NCBI GenBank assembly: GCA_903840435.1
Contig: CAIMFV010000044.1
Span: 1 to 41,498, forward strand
DNA length: 41,498 nt
Direction of reading: 5' to 3'
DNA from: an uncultured Caulobacterales bacterium
Lineage (GTDB): Bacteria > Pseudomonadota > Alphaproteobacteria > Caulobacterales > Caulobacteraceae
In this document: one piece after another, positions 34,594 through 41,498 of the stretch
Layout of the letters: every line of letters begins with the position of its first letter
How positions within the stretch are numbered: position 1 is the first letter of the stretch
Translations under genes and position numbers: made by a program
The notes under the pieces: generated by a model
Databases searched by the model: none
What the model was told of the DNA's origin: nothing
Seen by the model: the letters and a program-made list of their open reading frames with translations, nothing else

Positions 34594-35787
34594 ATGCTTG
34601 CTGGCTTGAAGATTATTGAACTCGCGACCTATATCGCCGCCCCCGGCGCTGGCGCCATCTTGGCCGACTGGGGCGCTGAAATTATCAAGATTGAACCGAC
34701 AGACGGCGATCCGATCCGCAAATTCTTCGACACGATTGGAACAGAAACCGAAGAAAATCCGGTATTTGACATGGACAATCGCGGCAAGCGCGGAGTGGCG
34801 ATTGACTTTAGCCGCGAGGAAGGCCGCCAAGCCGTCGAGCGACTGTTGCAAGGCGCCGATGTGTTTCTAACCAATCTACGACCCGGCGCCTTGGCGCGCG
34901 CTGGCCTCGACTACGAGCGCGTCAGTAAGTCGCACCCGAAATTGATCTATGCCAGCGTCACCGGCTATGGCTTAACGGGTCCGGAAGCCAATAAGCCGGG
35001 CTTTGACCTCGCCGCGTTTTGGGCCCGCGCAGGCGTCGGCGCCTTGACCACCCCGAAAGGCTCCGAGCCCTTTCCCTTACGCACCGGCGTTGGCGACCAC
35101 ACCTGTTCTATCGCAACAGCGGCCGGGATTCTCGCCGCAGTTGTGGAGCGGTCACGCACAGGCAAGGGGCGTTTGGTCGAGACGTCCCTCTTAAAATGCG
35201 GGGTCTATTCAATCAGTTCCGACATGTCGATCGCGCTGCGCTTTGGCAAGCTCGCCTCAAACCGACCCCGCGCCGACGCCGTCAATCCGTTGAATAACTT
35301 CTTCCTTTGCCGCGATGGGCGTTGGATCTGCCTCCTGCCGCGCCAAGGCTCGGCCGACTGGCCGAAAATCGCCCGCGCAGCTGGCCGCCCTGACCTGCTC
35401 GACGACCCCAGGTTTCAAGGAGCTCGCGCCCGCCGCACCCATGGCAGAGACCTCGTGGCCGAACTCGACAAGGGCTTTGCGGACATGGACTTCGCGCAGG
35501 CGGCTGCAGGGCTCGATCGCGAGGACGTGGTCTGGTCGCCAATGCAATCGGCCAAGGACGTGATTGAAGACCCGCAAGCCCACGCGGCCGGATGCTTTGT
35601 CTCGATTGCTAGCCCGACTGGCGAGCCGCGTATGAGCCTTGCCGCTCCCGTTCGCTTCGGCGGCTTTGACGAAGGCGTCCGTCCGGCGCCACCCAGCCTT
35701 GGCCAGCACACCGACGAGGTCATGGCCGAGCTTGGCTATAGCGCCGAAGACATTGCCCATTTGCGCAGTACAGGCATCGTCACCTGA
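34594..35787 (+). CDS. Class III CoA-transferase (CaiB/BaiF family)
   Basis: These enzymes move CoA between carboxylates, or in some branches isomerise 2-methylacyl-CoA. The 397-residue protein starts LAGLKIIELATYIAAPGAG, has KIEPTDGDPIRKF, and carries the catalytic aspartate D168 in TGVGDHTCSIATAAGI. The second domain with LLKCGVYSISSDMSIALRF is present. The substrate is unknown. The ATG follows GGGAG at about 11 bases. Confidence 0.88.
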   Translation: MLAGLKIIELATYIAAPGAGAILADWGAEIIKIEPTDGDPIRKFFDTIGTETEENPVFDMDNRGKRGVAIDFSREEGRQAVERLLQGADVFLTNLRPGALARAGLDYERVSKSHPKLIYASVTGYGLTGPEANKPGFDLAAFWARAGVGALTTPKGSEPFPLRTGVGDHTCSIATAAGILAAVVERSRTGKGRLVETSLLKCGVYSISSDMSIALRFGKLASNRPRADAVNPLNNFFLCRDGRWICLLPRQGSADWPKIARAAGRPDLLDDPRFQGARARRTHGRDLVAELDKGFADMDFAQAAAGLDREDVVWSPMQSAKDVIEDPQAHAAGCFVSIASPTGEPRMSLAAPVRFGGFDEGVRPAPPSLGQHTDEVMAELGYSAEDIAHLRSTGIVT

Positions 35788-35837
35788 TGCACCGTCTAAT
35801 GCGCTAGGGTTACGCAGTGGCGGTGAGGGTTCGCACG

Positions 35838-36650
35838 TTAGCGCCGGCGATTTTCCTCCGCCATCAGGCTAAGTAGCTCGGATGAAAACATCGCGCTGGT
35901 CGCTCCGCCATTCGGATTGCCCATAATGACCCGGATCAGCGTCTCCTGCTCGCGCTGGTGCTCCTCGCGTGCGGCATTGGCATAGGTGACGAAGGCGTCG
36001 CCCTTCCCCGGGCGGGTCAGCCGGTCAAGCGCAGTCTCACCAGAGGTCGTACGATTGAGGTTGTGATAAAGCTCAGAGACGCTTACTGGCCGCCCGCTAG
36101 CGAAAAAAACGTTGTGATTGGCGGCTGCTGCTTCTGGAAAGAGTTGGGCGGCCGGAAGGCCGGGCTGATCGCCTGTGGCCTCAATCAGCTTCGCCGACCC
36201 CTGGGCGCCGAGAAAATGGGCCATGTAAAGCTCACCGCTCGTCGGCTCGCGACCCGTGCGTCCGCGCAGATAGGCAGCATGCTCACCCGCCAACTCCCCG
36301 GCCATGACGGCAGACGCGTGCGGGTCGTATCGCAGATCCATGATGGCGCGCTTGGCTTCGGCCCCACCAGGAACAGAGAATTTGCCGTCACCTGTCTCTT
36401 GGATCAGGCTGGCATATCGGGCGTATCCATGGGCGGAGCCATGCCGCTTGAGCACCTTTAGCCAGGTTTGCTCGGTGAATTGGAACAGGCCCGCCGCGCT
36501 CGAACTCGGTGCGTGCGCGCTCGAATCATAGCCACTTTCACGCTTGGCCGTGCGCATCAAAAACTCGAAATCAACGCCGGTGACGTCAGCCGCCTGCTTG
36601 ACGGCCTGCTCAACAACACTCAATCCTGCGGCGACGGAATGGACAGTCAT
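35838..36650 (-). CDS. Lytic transglycosylase domain protein
   Basis: The 270-residue protein has the SLT-type start: FLMRTAKRESGYDSSA with catalytic E38, and AAGLFQFTEQTWLKVLKRHG. Lytic transglycosylases cleave peptidoglycan strands to make room for secretion or flagellar structures. I see no signal peptide, so export may be through another route. The ATG at 36650 is preferred over a TTG two codons upstream; no strong ribosome site is visible. It is divergent from the cyclophilin gene and shares an intergenic region with a near-CtrA box. Confidence 0.82.
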   Translation of the reverse strand: MTVHSVAAGLSVVEQAVKQAADVTGVDFEFLMRTAKRESGYDSSAHAPSSSAAGLFQFTEQTWLKVLKRHGSAHGYARYASLIQETGDGKFSVPGGAEAKRAIMDLRYDPHASAVMAGELAGEHAAYLRGRTGREPTSGELYMAHFLGAQGSAKLIEATGDQPGLPAAQLFPEAAAANHNVFFASGRPVSVSELYHNLNRTTSGETALDRLTRPGKGDAFVTYANAAREEHQREQETLIRVIMGNPNGGATSAMFSSELLSLMAEENRRR

Positions 36651-36674
36651 GGGCAATTTTTGCCCGCCATATGG

Positions 36675-36690
36675 TTAACAACCCGTTTAC
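36675..36690. promoter_or_regulatory. Near-consensus CtrA box between divergent genes
   Basis: TTAA, seven bases, then TTTAC (36675-36690) differs from TTAA-N7-TTAAC at one position. It lies 25 bases upstream of the transglycosylase ATG, consistent with a promoter-overlapping site, and 110 upstream of the cyclophilin start. Confidence 0.4.
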
Positions 36691-36800
36691 TTTCTCCCCG
36701 CGCGTGCTGGCCTTAGTCGAATCCCAAGCGCGATGGCTAGATTAGCGTGGCGTCTCCGGCTAGAAGGCGCGAACTCTTTTTGCAAAGCGACGAGCTCCTG

Positions 36801-37268
36801 ATGACTGACGACCCGGAAAACACGCTGATCCTGACCCTCGCAACGGGAAACGTGGTGATTCGTCTACGCCCAGATCTCGCCCCCGGCCATGTGGACCGGA
36901 TTAAAGAGCTGACCCGTGAAGGTTTCTATGACGACGTCGCCTTCCATCGGGTGATCCCAGGCTTTATGGCCCAGGGTGGCGATCCGAAGGGAACCGGTCG
37001 CGGCGGGTCGGACAAGCCAAATCTCAAGGCCGAGTTTTCCAACACGCCCCACGTGCGCGGCGTCTGTTCGATGGCTCGCACCCCCCACCCCGATTCGGCC
37101 AATAGCCAATTCTTCATCTGCTTCGACGACGCCACCTTCCTCGATGGCCAATATACGGTCTGGGGTGAGGTTGTTGAGGGGATGGAGGCTGTCGACGCTC
37201 TGCCCAAGGGTGAGCCACCGCCAGCGCCGGGTCGCATCGTGACGGCGCGGATCGCCGCCGATCTCTAA
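36801..37268 (+). CDS. Cyclophilin-type peptidylprolyl isomerase
   Basis: The 155-residue cytosolic enzyme speeds cis-trans isomerisation of X-Pro bonds. FHRVIPGFMAQGGDPKGTG holds the catalytic arginine, and ANSQFFICFDDATFLDGQYT and VWGEVVEGM complete the core. The ATG at 36801 gives the family's compact start; the upstream in-frame extension to 36747 looks unlike it. Four bases separate its stop from the queA ATG, so the two are probably co-transcribed. Confidence 0.92.
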   Translation: MTDDPENTLILTLATGNVVIRLRPDLAPGHVDRIKELTREGFYDDVAFHRVIPGFMAQGGDPKGTGRGGSDKPNLKAEFSNTPHVRGVCSMARTPHPDSANSQFFICFDDATFLDGQYTVWGEVVEGMEAVDALPKGEPPPAPGRIVTARIAADL

Positions 37269-37272
37269 CGCC

Positions 37273-38364
37273 ATGGGCCCAGAGGCGGGCCTGCAGCTTG
37301 CGGATTTCGATTTCGAGCTGCCGGACAATAAGATCGCGCTGCGGCCGAGCGAGCCTCGCGACCACGCGCGCCTGCTCGACATGACCGGCGGTGCCCCCGT
37401 GGACCGGGTCGTCAAGGACCTGGATCAGGTGCTTCGCCCAGGCGACATCTTGGTGTTCAACGACACCAAGGTCATTCCCGCGCGCCTGTTCGGTGTCAGA
37501 CGGCGTGACGATAATGCGGTAGCCGTCGAAGCGACCTTGATTGAACGACTTGGCCCGTCCGCGTGGCGTAGCTTGATGCGACCGGGAAAGCGCCTGCGGG
37601 TTGGTGATGAGATTGGTTTTGTCCGCCCCGCAGCCCAGGCTGATGAAGTCGTTTTGACCGCGACCGTGCTTGGAAAGACGGCAGACGGCGAGGTTGACCT
37701 CGGCTTTGACCGCTCAGGCCCCGCGCTTGACGCAGCCATTCGCGCCAATGGTCGGATGCCGCTTCCCCCCTATATTGCGGCAAAGCGGCCGACCGATGCG
37801 CGCGACCTGGAGGATTATCAAACCCTCTATGCGGCGCGGGAGGGATCGGTCGCCGCGCCGACAGCCGGATTGCACTTTACCCCCCATGTGTTGCGTCGCC
37901 TGGAGGAGCGCGGCGTTGGCGCGGCATTTCTGACCTTGCATGTCGGGGCGGGCACCTTCTTGCCGGTCCGAACCGCAGACATCGCCGACCACAAAATGCA
38001 TTCCGAGTGGGGCGAGATTAGCGCCGATACCGCCCAGCGCTTAAATGAAGCGCGAAAGGCCGGTGGGCGACTGGTGGCGGTAGGCACCACCTCGGCGCGG
38101 TTGTTGGAAACCTCAGCCCGCACGTCGGGCGAGGTGACGGCATTTTCTGGCGCCACGGACATTTTCATCCGCCCGGGCTTTGAATTTAAAGTGGTGGACC
38201 TGTTGCTGACCAATTTCCACCTGCCGCGCTCGACGCTCTTGATGTTGCTCGCCGCCTTTGCTGGCAAGGCGTGCATGGACCTTGGCTACCAACATGCCTT
38301 GCGCGAGGATTATCGCTTCTTCAGTTATGGCGACGCCAGTCTGTGGGCGCGGGCCAGCGCATGA
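37273..38364 (+). CDS. queA: S-adenosylmethionine:tRNA ribosyltransferase-isomerase
   Basis: QueA converts preQ1 in tRNA to epoxyqueuosine using the ribosyl part of SAM. The 363-residue protein starts with [20 protein letters not shown] and contains [24 protein letters not shown] and [12 protein letters not shown], all typical. Its stop overlaps the tgt ATG (ATGA). The order ppi-queA-tgt puts two consecutive steps of queuosine synthesis in one operon. Confidence 0.96.
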   Translation: MGPEAGLQLADFDFELPDNKIALRPSEPRDHARLLDMTGGAPVDRVVKDLDQVLRPGDILVFNDTKVIPARLFGVRRRDDNAVAVEATLIERLGPSAWRSLMRPGKRLRVGDEIGFVRPAAQADEVVLTATVLGKTADGEVDLGFDRSGPALDAAIRANGRMPLPPYIAAKRPTDARDLEDYQTLYAAREGSVAAPTAGLHFTPHVLRRLEERGVGAAFLTLHVGAGTFLPVRTADIADHKMHSEWGEISADTAQRLNEARKAGGRLVAVGTTSARLLETSARTSGEVTAFSGATDIFIRPGFEFKVVDLLLTNFHLPRSTLLMLLAAFAGKACMDLGYQHALREDYRFFSYGDASLWARASA

Positions 38365-39488
38365 GTTCCCCCTTCGCCTTCGAGATCAAAGCCACCTCGG
38401 GCGCGGCCCGCACGGGCCTGTTCAAGACAGCGCGCGGCGATATTCCAACCCCTGCCTTCATGCCGGTTGGCACGGCAGGAACAGTCAAGGCGCTGACCAC
38501 CGATCAGGTGGCCGACACCGGGGCGGCCATCATTCTCGGCAATACCTATCACCTGATGTTGCGGCCCGGTCCTGACCGCGTGGCCCGGCTTGGTGGACTG
38601 CACAAATTCATGCGCTGGGACAAACCCATCCTGACCGATTCGGGAGGCTTTCAAGTGATGTCGCTTTCAGGCATCTCCAAGGTGACGGAAGAGGCAGTCA
38701 CCTTCAAAAGTCATCTCGATGGCTCGCGCCATGTGCTCTCGCCGGAAAGGTCCATCGCGATCCAGGCTGACTTGCTGGGCGCCGATATTGTCATGCAACT
38801 CGATGAGTGCGTCTCCTGGCCCGCCGAAAAGGAGCGCGCGGCGCAGGCTATGCGCCTCTCGGCCCGATGGGGGGCGCGCTGCAAGACCGCGTTTGGCGAC
38901 CGCGACCACCAAACCTTGTTTGGAATTCAACAGGGCTCGACCTATGCCGACCTGCGGCAAGAATCTTCAATGCGCCTGCAAGAGATCGGCTTTGGCGGCT
39001 ACGCCATTGGCGGCCTCGCGGTTGGGGAAGGTCATCAGGCCATGTGCGAGACGCTCGACGATTGCACAGGCTTTCTGCCCCAGGACCGGCCGCGTTATCT
39101 TATGGGGGTTGGCAAACCTATTGACCTGGTCGAGGCGGTGGCGCGCGGCGTTGATATGTTTGACTGCGTCCTTCCCACCCGCTCCGGTCGCCACGGCCAA
39201 GCCTGGACTTGGGACGGACCGATCAATCTGAAAAACGCCCGTTTTGCCGAAGATGAGTCGCCGCTCGACGCCGACAGCGCCTGTCCAGCCAGCCGTCTCT
39301 ATTCCAAAGCCTATCTCCACCATCTGATTCGGGCTGAGGAAATTCTCGGACAGGTCTTGCTGTCCTGGCACAATATCGCTTTTTATCAGGCGCTTACGGC
39401 AGCTATGCGCGAGGCCATCCAAACCGACCGCTACGACCAGTTTCGCGCCGAGTTCCGCGCCCGCCACCTGCGCGACACTGCCGCTTGA
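38361..39488 (+). CDS. tgt: tRNA-guanine transglycosylase with altered zinc site
   Basis: Tgt exchanges guanine-34 for preQ1 in tRNAs with GUN anticodons. The 375-residue protein has the base D93 ([13 protein letters not shown]) and nucleophile D268 in [16 protein letters not shown]. The zinc site, which in well-studied bacterial Tgt has three cysteines in C-x-C-x-x-C and a histidine, here reads S306-A-C308-P-A-S311, with H337 kept in SWHNIAFYQ. Two ligands are serine, encoded by AGC at 39276-39278 and 39291-39293. The rest of the fold is intact. Start at 38361 (ATGA overlap with queA). Whether zinc still binds is unknown. Confidence 0.92.
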   Translation: MSSPFAFEIKATSGAARTGLFKTARGDIPTPAFMPVGTAGTVKALTTDQVADTGAAIILGNTYHLMLRPGPDRVARLGGLHKFMRWDKPILTDSGGFQVMSLSGISKVTEEAVTFKSHLDGSRHVLSPERSIAIQADLLGADIVMQLDECVSWPAEKERAAQAMRLSARWGARCKTAFGDRDHQTLFGIQQGSTYADLRQESSMRLQEIGFGGYAIGGLAVGEGHQAMCETLDDCTGFLPQDRPRYLMGVGKPIDLVEAVARGVDMFDCVLPTRSGRHGQAWTWDGPINLKNARFAEDESPLDADSACPASRLYSKAYLHHLIRAEEILGQVLLSWHNIAFYQALTAAMREAIQTDRYDQFRAEFRARHLRDTAA

Positions 39489-39495
39489 TCTGGTC

Positions 39496-40146
39496 CTAAG
39501 GCGTCTTGCCTGTCGGAGGCGTTGGTGCAGCCGGAACCTGCTTGGTGGGCAGGGGCGGGCGAGGCTCAAAATTGAGCGGTGCGGCGGGCCAAGCACAGTT
39601 CTGCATCACGCCAAGTCCTTTGAGGAAGGCCCGTCGGGCAAAGCCTGCCTGAATGGCGCGACGAATTTTCTTATCGGCCTGTTCCGCACCGGACAGCTTG
39701 CGCACCCACGACTTCATCGGAACAACGCCTTCCGCCGTATCCTTGACCGCGTCCAAGGCGGCTTCAGCGGCGAAGCTCGCCCCCTTCAGGTACATATCGT
39801 GGGCCTTAGGCTCTGCGGGCGTATCGAGGTCTGGGCCCAATGCCAGATCAAGATCAGCGATTTCCTTCAGGAGCGCTGGGCAGCCCTCCATCCCAACCAT
39901 GTCATAGGGCGTATAAAGCGCCTTGATCAGCGAGGGGGGGATCTTCTCGTTCACCAAATTGAAGTCGTGCAAAGGCGCAGACATGGCCTTTCCAACCCCA
40001 GAGGTGGTTTGGCTAACGCCGGTTCCGACCGCCGCCGTGCTGCGTCTAGCCGCGTCCATGGTGGAGTCGGTCGCACCGGCGCAGGCGGCCAAAACAAGGC
40101 AGGAGGCAAGAAGGGCGCTAAGTCTTGGCGCTATTCGAAACATCAT
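39496..40146 (-). CDS. Putative lipoprotein of unknown function
   Basis: The N-terminus MMFRIAPRLSALLASCLVLAAC has a clear lipobox L-A-A-C (cysteine at about residue 22), so the protein is probably lipid-anchored. The mature part is helical, with KALYTPYDMVGMEGCPALLK, AEAALDAVKDTAEGVVPMKS and a proline-rich tail (PAAPTPPTGKTP). I do not recognise the family. The ATG at 40146 begins at the signal peptide; longer starts up to 40302 lack a signal sequence. It converges on tgt, seven bases apart. Confidence 0.75.
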   Translation of the reverse strand: MMFRIAPRLSALLASCLVLAACAGATDSTMDAARRSTAAVGTGVSQTTSGVGKAMSAPLHDFNLVNEKIPPSLIKALYTPYDMVGMEGCPALLKEIADLDLALGPDLDTPAEPKAHDMYLKGASFAAEAALDAVKDTAEGVVPMKSWVRKLSGAEQADKKIRRAIQAGFARRAFLKGLGVMQNCAWPAAPLNFEPRPPLPTKQVPAAPTPPTGKTP

Positions 40147-40322
40147 CCCATATCGTCCACGCTCTCGGCCCACCCTTACCCGGATGTTAGGCGGGTGTGC
40201 GGCTGAAGGCGAGTTTAAATTCCGCCCCTCCCCTTGCGGATGTCCACCCCACCTCTCAAGGGCGCGCCTCGCCGACGCGCGCCCACGCAAGACCTCGCAC
40301 ATCAGGCCTTGCCTTGCGCATC

Positions 40323-40351
40323 TTGCGCCTCTAGGGTCCGCGCCGCTTAGT
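40323..40351 (+). promoter_or_regulatory. Weak tRNA-Lys promoter
   Basis: TTGCGC (40323-40328) and CTTAGT (40346-40351) lie 17 bases apart and end 12 bases before the tRNA. The -10 is poor. Nothing else was recognised in 40147-40363. Confidence 0.35.
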
Positions 40352-40363
40352 CGTAAGCCCCCA

Positions 40364-40439
40364 GAGCCTGTAGCTCAGTCGGTAGAGCACGAGACTTTTA
40401 ATCTTGGGGTCCTGGGTTCGAATCCCAGCGGGCTCACCA
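40364..40439 (+). tRNA. tRNA-Lys (TTT)
   Basis: GAGCCTG pairs with CGGGCTC (one G-T pair), the anticodon loop is CTTTTAA (TTT), and the T arm holds GTTCGAATC. CCA is encoded at 40437-40439. The gene is 76 bases. hemF starts 90 bases downstream. Confidence 0.97.
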
Positions 40440-40528
40440 TCACCGAAGACGATCGCCTAGCGCGGATGCGCTAGACGCACAGAAAATCAAGGCGTTCTGG
40501 TAAGGACGTGCGCCGCAAGGAGGAACCG

Positions 40529-41401
40529 ATGAGCGAGGCCGCTGTGCTCGAAGATCGCAAGTCGCGCGCCACCGAATGGTTCTCCACGCTTCGCGATTCC
40601 ATTTGCGCCGCCTTTGAACAGCTTGAGGACATGGCGCCAGCCAGCCTCTATCCCGGAACGCCTGGGCGGTTTGAGCGTACCCCGTGGACGCGCCCTGACG
40701 GCGGCGGTGGGGTCATGTCGCTGATGCGCGGACGGCTGTTCGAAAAGGTCGGCGTGCATGTGTCAGCGGTGAGCGGCGCCTTTTCAGAGGATTTTGCCAA
40801 GTCGATCCCCGGAGGGGATGAGAGCCCGAATTTTTTTGCCACAGGCGTTAGCCTCATCGCCCATATGCACAATCCGCGGGTGCCTGCGGTGCACATGAAC
40901 ACCCGCTTCATCGTCACCTCGCGCCACTGGTTCGGCGGCGGCGCCGACCTTACACCGCTGCTGGCGTCGGAGCGGCAAGCCGACACCCCGGATGGTCTCG
41001 CCTTTCACGCGGCGCTGAAGGCCGCGTGCGATGCCTTTGATCCAAGCTGGCACGCCAAATATAAGGCCTGGTGCGACGAATACTTTTTCCTCCCCCATCG
41101 CAACGAGCCCCGTGGCGTCGGCGGCATTTTTTATGATCGCCACGATTCTGGAGACTTTGAGCGCGACTTCGCCTTTACCCGTGGCGTTGGCGAGGCCTTT
41201 TTGAAGGTCTATCCAGACATCGTCAGAGGGCGGATGGCCGAACCGTGGACGGAGGCCGAGCGCGAAGAGCAACTGATCCAAAGAGGCAGATATGTGGAGT
41301 TCAATCTGCTCTATGATCGGGGAACCACGTTTGGACTGAAAACCGGCGGAAACGTCCAGTCGATCCTGTCGTCCATGCCGCCTGTGGTAAAGTGGCCCTA
41401 G
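40529..41401 (+). CDS. hemF: Oxygen-dependent coproporphyrinogen III oxidase
   Basis: HemF oxidatively decarboxylates coproporphyrinogen III in aerobic haem synthesis. The 290-residue protein has [17 protein letters not shown] and [14 protein letters not shown], then [18 protein letters not shown] and [20 protein letters not shown], all diagnostic. The ATG at 40529 follows AAGGAGG at about five bases. The gene is complete; the stop is 21 bases before a tandem repeat. Confidence 0.96.
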   Translation: MSEAAVLEDRKSRATEWFSTLRDSICAAFEQLEDMAPASLYPGTPGRFERTPWTRPDGGGGVMSLMRGRLFEKVGVHVSAVSGAFSEDFAKSIPGGDESPNFFATGVSLIAHMHNPRVPAVHMNTRFIVTSRHWFGGGADLTPLLASERQADTPDGLAFHAALKAACDAFDPSWHAKYKAWCDEYFFLPHRNEPRGVGGIFYDRHDSGDFERDFAFTRGVGEAFLKVYPDIVRGRMAEPWTEAEREEQLIQRGRYVEFNLLYDRGTTFGLKTGGNVQSILSSMPPVVKWP

Positions 41402-41422
41402 GCTAGGACTGAGTCCCCACCG

Positions 41423-41498
41423 CCGCGCACGAAAAAAGGCGGCTTGGCTTTAAGTCTGCGCCGCGCACGAAAAAAGGCGGCTTGGCTTTAAGTCTGCG
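41423..41498. repeat. Exact 38-bp tandem repeat, two copies, at the window edge
   Basis: Positions 41423-41460 and 41461-41498 are identical. Each unit contains the A6 run flanked by CGCGCACG and GGCGGC. The second copy ends exactly at the last base, so more copies may follow. It may be a longer array or a contig-end artefact. It lies just downstream of hemF. Confidence 0.8.

Noticed and set aside
39923-40474. Plus-strand frame reading through tRNA-Lys (AQSVEHETFNLGVLGSNP)
   Set aside because: The recognisable text is the translated tRNA itself; no coding support elsewhere in the frame.

Overview
The window looks like chromosome of an alphaproteobacterium of the Caulobacterales type. The clearest marker is PopZ (19377-19898), the polar organising protein, lying beside valS. 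The minus-strand run rpoZ, rsh, pyrE, pdxJ, acpS, lepB, rnc, era, recO, parC also follows, as I remember it, the Caulobacter order. Coding DNA is GC-rich and genes overlap tightly, often as ATGA. Three near-consensus CtrA boxes fit the same lineage. No transposase, integrase, phage module or CRISPR array was seen.

Layout. 1-350 is an extremely AT-rich, gene-free island with nested inverted repeats. It is followed by the 3' remnant of a GntR/FCD regulator (483-818). 830-20747 is an almost unbroken minus-strand block: topoisomerase IV, the recO-era-rnc-lepB and acpS-pdxJ-pyrE clusters, a small exported protein, the (p)ppGpp synthetase/hydrolase, omega subunit, two SAM methyltransferases, a 23S rRNA uracil methyltransferase, an acyl-CoA synthetase, ValRS, PopZ and a PCMT-like protein. 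20935-23073 is bounded by tRNA-Cys and tRNA-Asn and holds a convergent type II restriction-modification pair (BglII-type endonuclease with a one-base frameshift, MT-A70 methyltransferase) plus a candidate small RNA. 23301-24548 is a CYP153-like P450. 24579-27780 is the conserved trio of permuted ATP-grasp, alpha-E and transglutaminase-like proteins. 28006-29546 holds a GST and a class II aldolase-like gene facing each other across a palindromic repeat. 29699-34456 has two DUF2336 genes flanking NAD kinase, an orphan Hpt protein and a NUDIX hydrolase. 34594-41401 holds a class III CoA-transferase, a lytic transglycosylase, cyclophilin, queA, tgt, a lipoprotein, tRNA-Lys and hemF. The last 76 bases are an exact two-copy 38-bp tandem repeat ending at the window edge.

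How the genes work together. Most are housekeeping: translation and tRNA/rRNA modification, the stringent response, lipid and cofactor synthesis, haem, replication and polarity. Points that deserve attention are: a probable CTG start for the stringent-response enzyme; Tgt with two of three zinc cysteines replaced by serine; a PCMT-like protein without the glycine SAM motif; the frameshifted restriction enzyme beside an intact methyltransferase; the AT-rich island; the DUF2336/Hpt neighbourhood; and a possible CtrA-linked small RNA. I did not find a clearly new multi-gene defence or metabolic system. The DUF2336/Hpt cluster is the least understood part.
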